Assembly: GCA_030248295.1 (NCBI GenBank) | Contig: JASANH010000484.1 | Location: forward strand, 218,330-282,329 | DNA from: Mesodorylaimus sp. YZB2_4 | Taxonomy: Eukaryota; Nematoda; Enoplea; Dorylaimida; Dorylaimidae | Reading direction: 5' to 3' | Length of the DNA: 64,000 bases | In this document: positions 12,069 to 22,644 of the stretch, piece by piece | How positions within the stretch are numbered: the first letter of the stretch is position 1 | Layout of the letters: each line of letters starts with the position of its first letter | The notes under the pieces: generated by a model | Databases searched by the model: none | The model's input: the letters and a program-made list of their open reading frames with translations, nothing else | What the model was told of the DNA's origin: nothing | Made by a program: the position numbers and the translations under genes

Positions 12069-15000
12069 CTAACGTACCATCGGCGGTGGGCGCGACTTCT
12101 TCGATTTGATCTTTCTCTCCGCATACTTGATCGCTGGTCGATTCTGTGGCTTCTTCACTTTAAAGATTCGTACTAGCCAATGCTCCGTTGTATACGCTTC
12201 TTCCAAATGCACCAAATCGAAATTCTTATTCCCGATCTCAGCTCCACGAGTACGATCGAAACCAGGAGCAGTGCGGAAATCGAGCTAGTGAAAAGTCCAC
12301 TTAGGTTAGGAATCACTCCGCGACCTGATCCAACATGGCTTACCTGTACTTCACCAAAGCGGTAGTACGACATCTTATACATAAGGCAATTCAGCAACGT
12401 CTTCGAGCCAGATGAGTCGACCCGGAATTCCCCTTGTTCCGTGAAGTAATCGCTTTCCTGCAACGCACACTGCTTGCCTTGCCCTCTCAGGAATGAGCCC
12501 ACAAAACCCTACACCTCCTTTATCCCCGACTCTCTTTTCTCCTGTAATCAGCGCACTCACGCGGCGGGTGTATAAGAGACCGACTGAGGGAATAAACCCT
12601 TAAAGCCCCACACTTCCTTTACCCCGCTCAGCTCTCTTTTCTTCTGTAACCACCGCACCTGAACAGAGGGAGATATGAGAAGCCTCTACGATAAAAGCTC
12701 CGACTGAACATGGCAAGTAGCTGCACCCCTGAAACATCAACCAAAGGGGTTGACGACGTCTCCCAGGAGGGGGAATATTAATCCTCCGCCCATCCACGAA
12801 TGTTGGTCCCACTCCCCACACGCAATTTTATTTTTAAAAACCGTTTCAGACACCCCCTGAGCCACAGTGTATCTCGGACCGCCGACCACACTCCCCTTAC
12901 CCTAATGTCCTTGGGATGTTCCCCTTCGGCAATTCGAACCATCCACAGGAACTTGTTGATATCGTCGCCAGAATAACCAATAAAGCCACCGAAAATGACC
13001 AGGACATAATCCACGTCCAATGCACGCATTATCTTTATAGCTTCCGTCTCGTTACTGGACATAGCTTTGCCCACCTGCAACGCACTCAAGTCAGCTACAT
13101 AATCCTCTTCTTCCCTATCACCAATCCACGGCTGTACGATCTGGACATCGACAGAGACCCAAGCTGGGATTTCTTCAAGCATACCCGAAAGCATTGGTGG
13201 TTAGGCTAGTTCGAGCAAGTCCCTAACGATAAGCTTCAAACTTGCCAGAAAGAATTTCAAGTAAAGTGACGTTTTTAGAAAAAGGCTCACACTGGAATTC
13301 CTGAAAACCCTCACCCCCCCCCCCTGGTACCACGCAATAAGCAAGCAATTTGCTCCTGAGGGCACAATCGAGCGATAAAGCTGAATTTAATCGGTTTTTG
13401 CAGGTTTCTGGCAAATTATTTTAGTGGCGAACAGGGTGTATTTGCAGCGGGCTAAATTCCTTCTGAAAAGTTTAATCTTAGGGTCGTACCCACCCAGCAT
13501 TAAGCTATCCTCAACGTTTTAGGCAAAGGCCTGTTTGAAGGAGTCGTATTTCGTTTTTGATCGATTTCCAGTTCATGCAGTACTGCCATACTATGCTCGC
13601 ACTCAGGAGTGCAGGACATACTATACCCGAAACGATCACCCTAACCATGTGCGACCGGATCAGCCATTAGCCATAGCCAGACCAAGACTGGCCAGACTGC
13701 CAAATTTTCAAACCGCACAAAACTAGAATTTGTTTGTTACAGGCGCAATGAGGAGCAACTAAAGACCCCGTCAGATTATGTGCTACCTGATGGAGGACAT
13801 GTCGCGCTTTTGATGAATATTCGCACACAAAAGCCTCCAGCAGCACTGCTGCGTGAGAAAAATCTGGCATGCTAGATATTCGGTCGCACGTGGCACCCCA
13901 AACATCTCAAATTAAGCATTCTCCCTCCACTCACCAATGCGATATGACTATTGTTCCAAGTATTATTATCGACCAATGTTGTTCTATTCGCCATTCCGGC
14001 AATCTGGTATCCATAATCCCACCACGACATGACCCGAGCTTTGTCGTCCGTATTACGCCTCAGCCAATAATAAGCTTCACGAAAATCATCCAAAATCGTA
14101 CGCGATCTAAAAGAGATGATCATTTGTCCAAAACCAAGCCCAAACCCTCATTTCTTAAGCGCTAGCATCAACTTTGCTGCCACCTCGTCCCATTAGCGAC
14201 AGCAAAGAAGCTCCGATCCGACTTCAAAAATCTTGAGCGCAGACTTTGTGATCGCAACGGCGACGTCAAAGCACTCAAGGGCTGAAAACTAAGGTTCGAC
14301 TTACCCATCTTGATGATACGAAGCCAAGACGATACTCGGGCTGCTGTAGGCATTGCTCGTCACCCAAGTGCAATGAACAGCGAACATCAGAAGAATCATG
14401 ACCAATGCAATTGACACAACCGATTTCACATTCATGCCGACCCCTTCTTCTTCCACATTCATCGACACTATGCTGGACGGCGAGTCAGCTCCCGCCGCCA
14501 CTGTCTTTAACTCTTTCGCATCCGTATCCGCTTTCGACTTCTTTGCTTTTCCAGGCTAGAACGAGCGAAGTGCTGCTCAACAAAGCATACTATCCCCCCT
14601 GAGGATCATGGATACCTTATCATAGAGATTTTTCAGCTCTACTTCCGTATCCAGCGAATAATTAGCATACGACGAAACCTTGCCACTTCTCCTTTCCGAT
14701 ACGCCCATAGTTGACGGCGATGTCAAGCCACCATTGGCCTGGGGCGGTGTTTCGTCCCGTAAGTAACGCTCGTACGTATGCGAGAATGCAATGCCGGCCA
14801 AAATGCACACGACCGGTGTCAAAGTGAGCATTAACCGAACCATAACTCCCGCAAAATAGACGGCGAAAATGGCGTAGAGGATGACTGAAATGGCCAGTTC
14901 TCACAAGAGTTTGATAACAGTGAAAAGAGTTATCACTTACCGAAAACGCGTTCATCGTTGATATGCTTGAGACAATACCAAGCTCCGACTGGGAATACAG

Positions 15001-16996
15001 CAGCCAGTATGTGAAGATCGAAAAAGAATGCCACCCAAGTTGTCGGTTGATGTTCCGAGACTGAAGCGATAATTGGAATGTGTATTTTCGCGTATCCCGT
15101 ATCCCATAGCGAGTAAAAACGACCGCTCCACGGTGCGATCAAGCCTAAAATATCGAATGCACTCAAAAATATTATTTTAATCAAAAACTTAGTCAACTTG
15201 CCGAAATAAGTCAAAACCGCAACGCCCACAAATCCAACAATCAATACGACGAAAATGGCCAGGGCGAACACATAACGAAATTCGCGACGTGACAAATAAG
15301 TTTGAATGAATTGCAGAAAAGCATAGGCGTTGACCAAACCGAATACGCCTAAAAAGGCAAGAATAGAACACAAGGCACTAATGATAACACAGTCCAGCTT
15401 ACCCGCAGCAGCCATATGCTCGCTCGTTCGGATGGGCTGAAAGCCAACGAATGGTATTTGCATCGAGAATACCAATCCCAAAATGTAGAAAGTCGAATAG
15501 GCTTAAAAAGGAAACACACTTAGCAAGGTCAATGTGAAAGCATATCAAACCTGTGAACCAAAAGATGTTACTTCGGGGATAGACGTAGAACAAAGGACCA
15601 AGGGACGCCGAATGATCAACAGCCCATACCAACTCACGGATCTATTCCTTACCGATATATAACCGAGGAGTGAATCGGCCCATCAAAACCAATACGAAAA
15701 CGTGTAGCGGGATCAGATTGATGATAAATACGTAACCGCCCCAAGCCGAAACCATGTAGAAATAGGAGAGCGATGCCAAGCACGACCAGAATACGCTACC
15801 TGTCTTGACCGATTTTACCCACAGATAATACGTGAATTGTAGTGCAAAGATTGCGATGCCCTCATTGTCGTATGAGCCAGCCACCGAACGACTGATGTAG
15901 CCGGGTACTGAAAGGAGACATGGCAAGATAAACCCTAAACCCTGTTTTCCGATACTGTCACTGGCAACAGCAAAGAAATTCCGTCTTCAGAACATTTGAG
16001 AACGCACCGAAGCGTAAGGCCGCATCAAATTCAGTCGACAGGGTCAAAAGGACTTTGATTTTGCAAGAAATCATAAATTCGGTGCTCTTACCGATTGAAA
16101 TAAAGCAAGCAGCGAATAAGCCGGCGCCAGGAGACCACAATTCGGTTGTCAGCAAATAAGTGGCAATGGCAGTCAAGCCACTAAAAATAGAGTCGATAGA
16201 TCGCAAATTCAAGAAATTTAGAAGAAAAACCTCACCTAAATACGGGCGCCAAGAAAACACATATTTCTCGAATATGAACTTGTATATGCAAGGAGTTGAG
16301 AATGTAATGAATTGCGCCCGAAGTGACCATCAAGCCCGGATAGACCGTGCCGCCAACGATACGACCCAACGGGTACCACGCCCGTTCGTCGAACCAATTC
16401 AGGAACTGGTAGTAGCCATTCTCCACCATGTAATGCGTCGCTCGATAGTTAAACCTAGAAAAAAAAGAGTGGCTCGAAGGTTTGTTACCACATGTGCTGT
16501 TTGTAGGACACAAAAGCCCGTAAAGTCCAGGAGTTTGACAATGTTCAACTCCTTGATAGAAATAGTGTCCCAATCATTCGGAACATAACGTAGCACACGG
16601 CAGGCCCAGTCAATTTACTTCTCGACTACACATCGGTAGAAGAGTACTGATCATCTGATCTACATGATCTATGTAAACGTCGCTACTCTAAATGAGAACC
16701 CCTATTCCTTAATGGGAATCCTCCGGAGAGAACAGAGTCACGAGTACCACCCATTGCTCCAAACCCAACATGTACCACGGATCGAATTCGTGAATGATGC
16801 TTTCGAACCGAATGATAGCAAATAATCGGCTGCTAAATCCGACCACCCAAGCGATTGCCAAAACGAAAAACGTAACTAAACTTTTCCATCCAGCCGGATC
16901 AGTTAATAGCTTCTGAATCTCAGTAGTTGGTTCTTCTTCCTCTTTTGTCGCTGCTGCTGACGAAGGCGAATATGACGATGTCGACGATTTTCCCAT
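12069..16996 (-). CDS. STT3B: oligosaccharyltransferase catalytic subunit STT3B (809 aa)
   Basis: Multi-pass ER membrane enzyme that moves the lipid-linked glycan to Asn in N-X-S/T sites. Thirteen exons on minus: 16776-16996, 16236-16454, 16092-16180, 15653-15907, 15403-15501, 15202-15348, 14941-15144, 14616-14884, 14305-14555, 13935-14106, 12901-13074, 12344-12457, 12069-12284. Sum 2430 nt, all phases agree. Landmarks: [11 protein letters not shown] (exon 1), [17 protein letters not shown] (exon 2), [10 protein letters not shown] (about residue 371), catalytic-site WWDYG (613-617), and [13 protein letters not shown]. The Ser/Thr and acidic N-terminal extension and the blocks [10 protein letters not shown] and [11 protein letters not shown] favour STT3B over STT3A. 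Intron 6 (15145-15201) starts with GC instead of GT and is open in frame. Intron 10 (13075-13934, 860 bp) is the longest and holds a C-run near 13315. Confidence 0.97.
15145..15201 (-). other. GC-AG intron in STT3B
   Basis: The donor reads GCAAGT and the acceptor TTTTAG. Removing these 57 nt joins TYFG directly to [13 protein letters not shown] with one codon between, as in human STT3B. The 57 nt contain no stop in frame, so retention would add 19 residues. Confidence 0.88.
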
Positions 16997-17557
16997 GGCC
17001 TCTGCAAAAAATCAAGATTTCGAGATCATGCATGCAAGTTTTGGGACTATAGCAGAACAACCTATCCTTGCTGGACATCGAAAATATGTATGAAAACAGC
17101 AGACTTACTCAACCAGATTCCCCACCACCAAAACGGTTCGTTCGATCGAAAGAATGAAGACCACCTTGCCTGCTCTCCTCGGCTCGGAAAACAACGGCCT
17201 CCCTCGGCCTTTTTTTCTTTTCTTTTCGCCTCCATTAGGTCATTTTACCGCACTCTCCCAGATCAGCACGTCCAAGCCCACGTACATCACTTGGCGGGAA
17301 TTTAAACTTCGAACGTCAACCCGCCCATGCTTGCCCTACTGTGACTCTGCAACTCATCCAGCTAAACTATCACCCAAAGCAATCAAGCACATTTCTTTGC
17401 CATTACCACAACTACATCAGAAGCGCATAAACTTTGAAAATGGGCAAGGCAAACCAGGAAAACAGTAAATTATTTACCCTCCTCAGCCCTCAGCACCCCG
17501 TACTCGGCCATTAGTACATTACATACACAAGATATCAATGTCCCCATCGCAGCTCGT
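16997..17557. other. intergenic, STT3B promoter side
   Basis: 561 bp between the STT3B start and the FAM114A stop, both minus strand. It should hold the STT3B promoter and the FAM114A 3' UTR. No further gene or clear element seen. Confidence 0.5.
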
Positions 17558-20500
17558 CTATCGCAACCGTTCTCGCACACTGGCTAATTGCACAATGGGC
17601 AGCATGAGCTTTAACGCCTCCTGCACGTAGCCGACGCTGTTGCTGGCTTCGTAGAACACGTTGGTCAGCATACGACCGACCGCGTCGGGGTCCTCGGAAT
17701 CATCAGAGGCCGTATTCAGAGCCGTCGTGTAACGAGCACTCAAAAGGGACAGTTCGTCCGCCAGTGTGCTGGTTATGCTGAAAGTCAGGTCATGTCAGGC
17801 GCAGCCCGTCACCATAGTCACTCGCACTACTCACCTGACCAACGATCGCACTGCCAACGTGTCCCCGCCATCCACCACAACGGCTGACATGGCGTTCGGT
17901 ATCAAGAGCAGCTGACCCAGTTTGTGATACATTTCCACACCAGCCGCCGTGAAAGTGGCCAGGGTGCTCATGCACTTCTCGTAGATCTCCTGCAAAGACT
18001 AGCATGTGCACCTGTCCTAGCCATTCGAATGTTTGCAGCACCCTCGAATGCAGCAAACCCAGTAGTGGCTATGCTCACTTTACCAAAGTCATGGCACCGT
18101 ACTGGTCAATACATAATGACCACACGGCAATTTGAGCACTTTGGCCTGACAGTCGATCAAACCAAACCACCCATGGCATACCTGTGCATCGACTCGAGTC
18201 CCCTTATCCTGCTCCGCGATTCGCTGGCCAATCCAAGTCCTGGCCTCGTCGTCCAATGAGACCAGGCGACTAGGCACGAAAGACGTGAATTTCAGATCTC
18301 GCTTCAGTGACAGTGCCAAATTTTGTTCCGTTGGTTCCTCGTCTACAAAAGGGCAGATTCTTGACTAGGTTCTTCCAACCTACAGTATAAGGGACCGATA
18401 CAGATTTAATTTTGCTTTGTGCGCAAGCATGGCCATTTTTGGCAGTCTCTGACTCTCCCGCAAAATTCAAAAACTGGTGGCTGCCTGATTTTACTGAACT
18501 CTCCCAAGCGGCAAAGAGCGCGAATTAAAAAGGGAGATATCAAGCCTTTTTATTTTTTAAACTCCGCCTCCTTGAGTGGCCGTTTTTGCCTTGAGCTAGC
18601 CAGCAGTCAAACCGTCGAGCGGTCAAACGAGCCTGTGAGGGGACGGGCCACGTCAGCTTCCATCTCTGTGTCTGCACTAGACCCATCTCCACATAAGGGC
18701 ATCCCGGGCTGGACACCGGCTTCCCCACACGATGACAATCCGATCATACGGCCCCCTTCATCTACTACAGGACTTGCACGCACCTACTGGGTCCTCGCGA
18801 GGGTTGCAACTGGCTTCAGTCATTCCTGGACATTACTCAGGGTACATTCCCAAGACATGGTGCCACCGACTCCTACCGTCAGTTGCCCACACACCCCATC
18901 AACTCCATATTCCTCAAACACTTACCAATATTATTCTTTCCCTCCACCGCGTCAAACAGCGACTTCAAATTCTCCATCGAAGTGGCAACTTCCTCGACTT
19001 GATCAGGCGTTAGCAATTCCATCAAACTACGCGTCTGCTGGCAGCACGTCGTCGACAGCAACTCCAACGCCTCCAGGTGCACCAATCCTAAACCAGTGGA
19101 GCCTGTACTTCCTCCTCGACCCCTTCACCCTTCAATTTCTCTCACCTTGGGCATCTTCAAACAAGGCAGCATAATTGCACCGCCTGGCCTCGGCTTCCTG
19201 TTGCTTCTGTTTCGCGTCCGCTTCCGCTTTCTCCTTTAACTCGCGCAGTGCTTGAGACAGGGTGGCCTTCTCAGATCGATTGGCTGGGCTTGGAATTGGA
19301 ATTGGAATTTTCAAACGACGTCGTTGATTTTCACCAGACTGCTCTGAAACGGTCACAGTTTCGAACGTCTTCCTTCCCAACGTTTCCAGAACGTCCAACG
19401 AGCCAGACACGATCGTCCTTCCCTAAAAATGGAGGCACCGAATCAGCAAATAAACAGCCGAGAGTGATCACTTACGGTATTCTCGAAAAGGTGAGAAACG
19501 CCTGAAATCAAGGATGCAAATCCTTGATCTCGTTTTCCCGCAATGTCTGCCCGATGACCCTTCGCTTCATCGGACTGATAACCAGACGACAGCTGCTCTT
19601 CCTTGTCGCTCCGATTCGTGGCTGTATCACTTCCGCCTGCAAACAGAACAGGTCTCATTTGCAGATAGCGCGTGTCTTCAGTAATCCCCTTGCCTTGCTG
19701 GCTACTAGCCCATGACAATAGCGAAACCCCACTCGCCCACGATTAATGATAGGCTTGTGTTCGTGTCTCACCCACCACCACACTCATGTTTTAACAGACT
19801 TCGCAACCTGATACCTTGACCATTCACATAGCCACCGCAGTGACAGTGAGTGCAATAGGTGTACGTATGGCCCTTGGAGAAGTTATGTGGTTGCCTTCAT
19901 TACCCTCTTGATCCGGTCCAGGCGAGGCAGCAACCCGTCGAATTGATGTTTCTGGCTGTTGAACGTGAGAGCGATCAACGAAGGCAGCACAACACTACCT
20001 TCTAGTAACACTGACAACCCTGAGCCAGTGCTCGCCACCATTCCTGCAGCTAACGATAAGACCCCACCCACTTAACTCACCTCACGTAACCTCACTCCAA
20101 CCGAAGTGACCACGACCTCCCGCAACACCCTAACTCGCAAATGAGAGGACACTAGAGAAACCCAAGATCTTGACGGAGATTAGGAGTGCACATTACCCTT
20201 CGGGAAAGCTAATCACCAGAGTGACGCCCATCAGCTCTATGGTCCAACCCATCTCCTCTGCCTCCTCACCGAAATACAGACCAGTGCCTATGATGCAGAG
20301 CAGTTACATAGCCAGAAGTGCTTCCCTCGGTGATCGGGTCTCTGAGGACGGCCGCAGAATGGTCATGTTAATGTTAGACTGGTCTTTACTAGAGTAAGGG
20401 TCGATGCTCTAATTATGGTTTGCGGAAAGTTCGTCCCCCACATTTTTCGTCCCCCACAATTCGTCCCTGCACAGTTCGTCCCCGAGTAGTTTCGTCCCCC

Positions 20501-22302
20501 GCTGTTTCGCCCCCCCCCTTTCCTTCCCCAGAAAATTTTTTGTATTAATTGTCAAGGAAATCGTAGCATTACCCTTATCATAGCAATACAAATATTGTCC
20601 TCAAGAATACGCAAGATATATGTAGAATATAAGGCAAGATACTCAGAACTCGAAATTGTATGCGATACCCCTTACAGCTACATCGGCATGAGCTTCACCT
20701 GCAACAGTGGCAATGATCTGTTGTGGTTTCTCATGCGTTGCGGTTGCTCGTTCTTTTATTTCATCGATCATTCGATGTCGACGCATTCGAAGATCTGGTC
20801 GAGAACGCAGATTTCCCAGATGATGCACGCCCAATCGCCAATTATTCCGAGTACACCTACATCGGACGAAGGTTGCGACGTGGACGAAAAGACCCGCAGT
20901 TCCCTATCGCTCTATGGGATGTTCATCAACGCACACTGGACGGCCAACATCGCACAAACAACGAGGTGGAGGGATGGCACCGTGGATTTCAAGAAACGTG
21001 TGGTGCGATATTTCCGAATATCTACAGATTTATCGACGCTCTCAGAAGTCAGCAAGGCGTTCATAATTACGAAATCGTTCATATGATCGCTGGTAACCCA
21101 GGCAATCTGAGGAATAACAAATACGCTGCTATTTCGGCTAGAGTCGAACGGACTTGTGAGGACTTCGATAATAGAAATGTGATCGATTTTGTTAGAGGTA
21201 TCGCATACAATTTGAGTATCTTGCCTTATATTCTACATATATCATTGCGTATTCTTGAGGACAATATTTGTATTGCTATGATGAGGGTAATGCTACGATT
21301 TCCTTGACAATAAATACAAAAATTTTTCTGGGGACGAAATATGAGGGGACGGAACAGCGGGGACGAAACTACTCGGGGACGAACTGTGCAGGGACGAATT
21401 GTGGGGGACGAAATGTGGGGGACGAACTTTCCGTATGCCCTAATTATGGATCTTATACAGAGTGCCTATTCAGACCTGCGACCCCTACCAATGATAAATC
21501 TCCGGCTCGGACAGCATGTTACATCCCATACACCCTCTACTTACCTTCAGAGGACACCTCCTCCGACGCCGAATCACAATCATCCTTTTCTCCCGTCGGT
21601 GCCGGCTCTTTCACTTGATCAGCTTTCTTCCTCAACGCATCGCGTTCTTGGGACGACAGCTTCACTAGTTCTTCGGGCGTCGGCGCCCCCAGCGTGGTCT
21701 CGACCGTTTCCAGCACGCTCGTAAAACTTTCGCCTGCAAGAGTAAAACATAGCTACGGGTACACCCCAAACCCATGTTCGAATCGAAATGACCTTACCAA
21801 CAGTATTGGTCAGCGTGTTGATGGAATCCGTCGCCAGCGACAGCAGCTGATGGCCCCAACCACCCCACAGGGACGATGGTTTCTGAACATTGGCCATCGC
21901 CCCATCGTCCATCGTCGGCGGCACTTGCGGGAATGGCGGGGGTCTTTCACAGGACGGCGTGGCCATAACTTCCACATCCGACTCCCCACCTCCATGATCA
22001 TCATCCGTCGCATCCCAATCGTCAAGATCCCATCCATCGGCCCCCGCCTCTTCCACCTTCGTTTCCTTACCTTGCACAGATTGAGCGACGACTGCAACCT
22101 GCTTCTCAGGCAACGCATGGACGGGTCGTGGAGATTCTACTTCAACGGCTGCACTTTGTGCGGGTGGACTTTCCTCCTTGGCATCTGGCGATCGATCTTC
22201 CACCAGGTCGGGCTCATCACCTTCATCCGCACTATGGAATGCCGCTTCCTCATCGTCATCCTCGTCCATGGTCAAGACACGCTTCTGCTTCGAAGTAGAC
22301 AT
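17558..22302 (-). CDS. FAM114A2: FAM114A family protein (609 aa)
   Basis: The family (FAM114A1/NOXP20 and FAM114A2) comprises cytosolic, Golgi-associated proteins reported to bind Rab2. Eight exons on minus: 21798-22302, 21545-21733, 19476-19636, 19146-19422, 18926-19087, 18182-18342, 17835-17989, 17558-17777; 1830 nt in frame. The N-terminus is acidic and disordered with a WDLDDWD patch, followed by SLWGGWGHQLLSLATDS, the family's WGxWG start. Then SGSLDVLETLGRKTFE and LSQALRELKEKAEADAK, then LVHLEALELLSTTC, and a C-terminal helical part ending YVQEALKLMLPIVQLA. I cannot tell A1 from A2; an invertebrate usually has a single copy, so the symbol is only indicative. Intron 2 (19637-21544, 1.9 kb) carries the MULE element, antisense to the gene; exon joining is unaffected. 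Confidence 0.85.
20418..20672 (+). repeat. left terminal inverted repeat of the MULE
   Basis: Outer part is built of spaced TTCGTCCCC words; the inner part holds AAATCGTAGCATTACCC and ATATTGTCCTCAAGAATACG. It matches the right repeat almost base for base in reverse complement, apart from an 8 bp insertion near 20645 and a C-run near 20510. Confidence 0.92.
20723..21307 (+). pseudogene. MULE transposase C-terminal fragment
   Basis: An open frame with DPQFPIALWDVHQRT, RTNNEVEGWHRGFQ and FPNIYRFIDALRSQQ. This is the region that follows the catalytic core in animal MULE transposases, where RTNN..E.W and P.I..FI are typical. The start shown is just the frame limit, and the end runs into the right inverted repeat. 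There is no zinc finger or DDE core, so it is a remnant. Confidence 0.8.
21195..21439 (-). repeat. right terminal inverted repeat of the MULE
   Basis: Reverse complement of the left repeat. It carries the same series of GGGGACGAA words, ending ACTTTCCGTATGCC beside the target duplication. Confidence 0.92.
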
Positions 22303-22644
22303 GACGAGCTAAAATACATCCCGTGACTCCGCGCCTACAATCGATACCAACAGTATTGTCGATCGGATCGATCAGAAACCCAATCACGGCCCGTCCATCT
22401 CCCATCATGGTTTACTCAATGCACAATATCCAATACCAAACCAGCCAGTACAAATATAAGCTTACGAGTAAGCCATAAATCCAAAACACTTTTCACAATT
22501 TCCAATATGAAAACGCGAACCATGGCATTGGTAAACAGGTAAGTACAAAATGCACCACGACAACGACTCAATGCAAAATATTATAATATAAATAAAGCGA
22601 GGACACACCTACTCCATTCTAATATCACCATCACACAACCAGCT
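22303..22644. other. intergenic, FAM114A promoter side / CLC 3' side
   Basis: 342 bp between the FAM114A start and the CLC stop, both minus strand. AT-rich toward the CLC side. No ORF or named element. Confidence 0.5.

Larger units (their letters stand above)
20418..21439 (+). mobile_element. Mutator-like element (MULE), non-autonomous, about 1.02 kb
   Basis: Long terminal inverted repeats of about 250 bp flank about 520 bp of inner DNA. The 9 bp word CTAATTATG occurs directly outside both ends (20409-20417 and 21440-21448), as expected of the 9 bp target duplication made by Mutator-type transposases. The inner DNA reads as the C-terminal part of a MULE transposase on the plus strand; the N-terminal and catalytic parts are missing, so the copy cannot move by itself. 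It sits in intron 2 of FAM114A, antisense. The near-identity of the repeats suggests a fairly recent insertion. Confidence 0.9.

Noticed and set aside
19883-20071. Possible extra FAM114A exon in intron 2
   Set aside because: Exons 2 and 3 join in phase 1 with continuous family sequence; this frame has no family similarity and would not keep phase.
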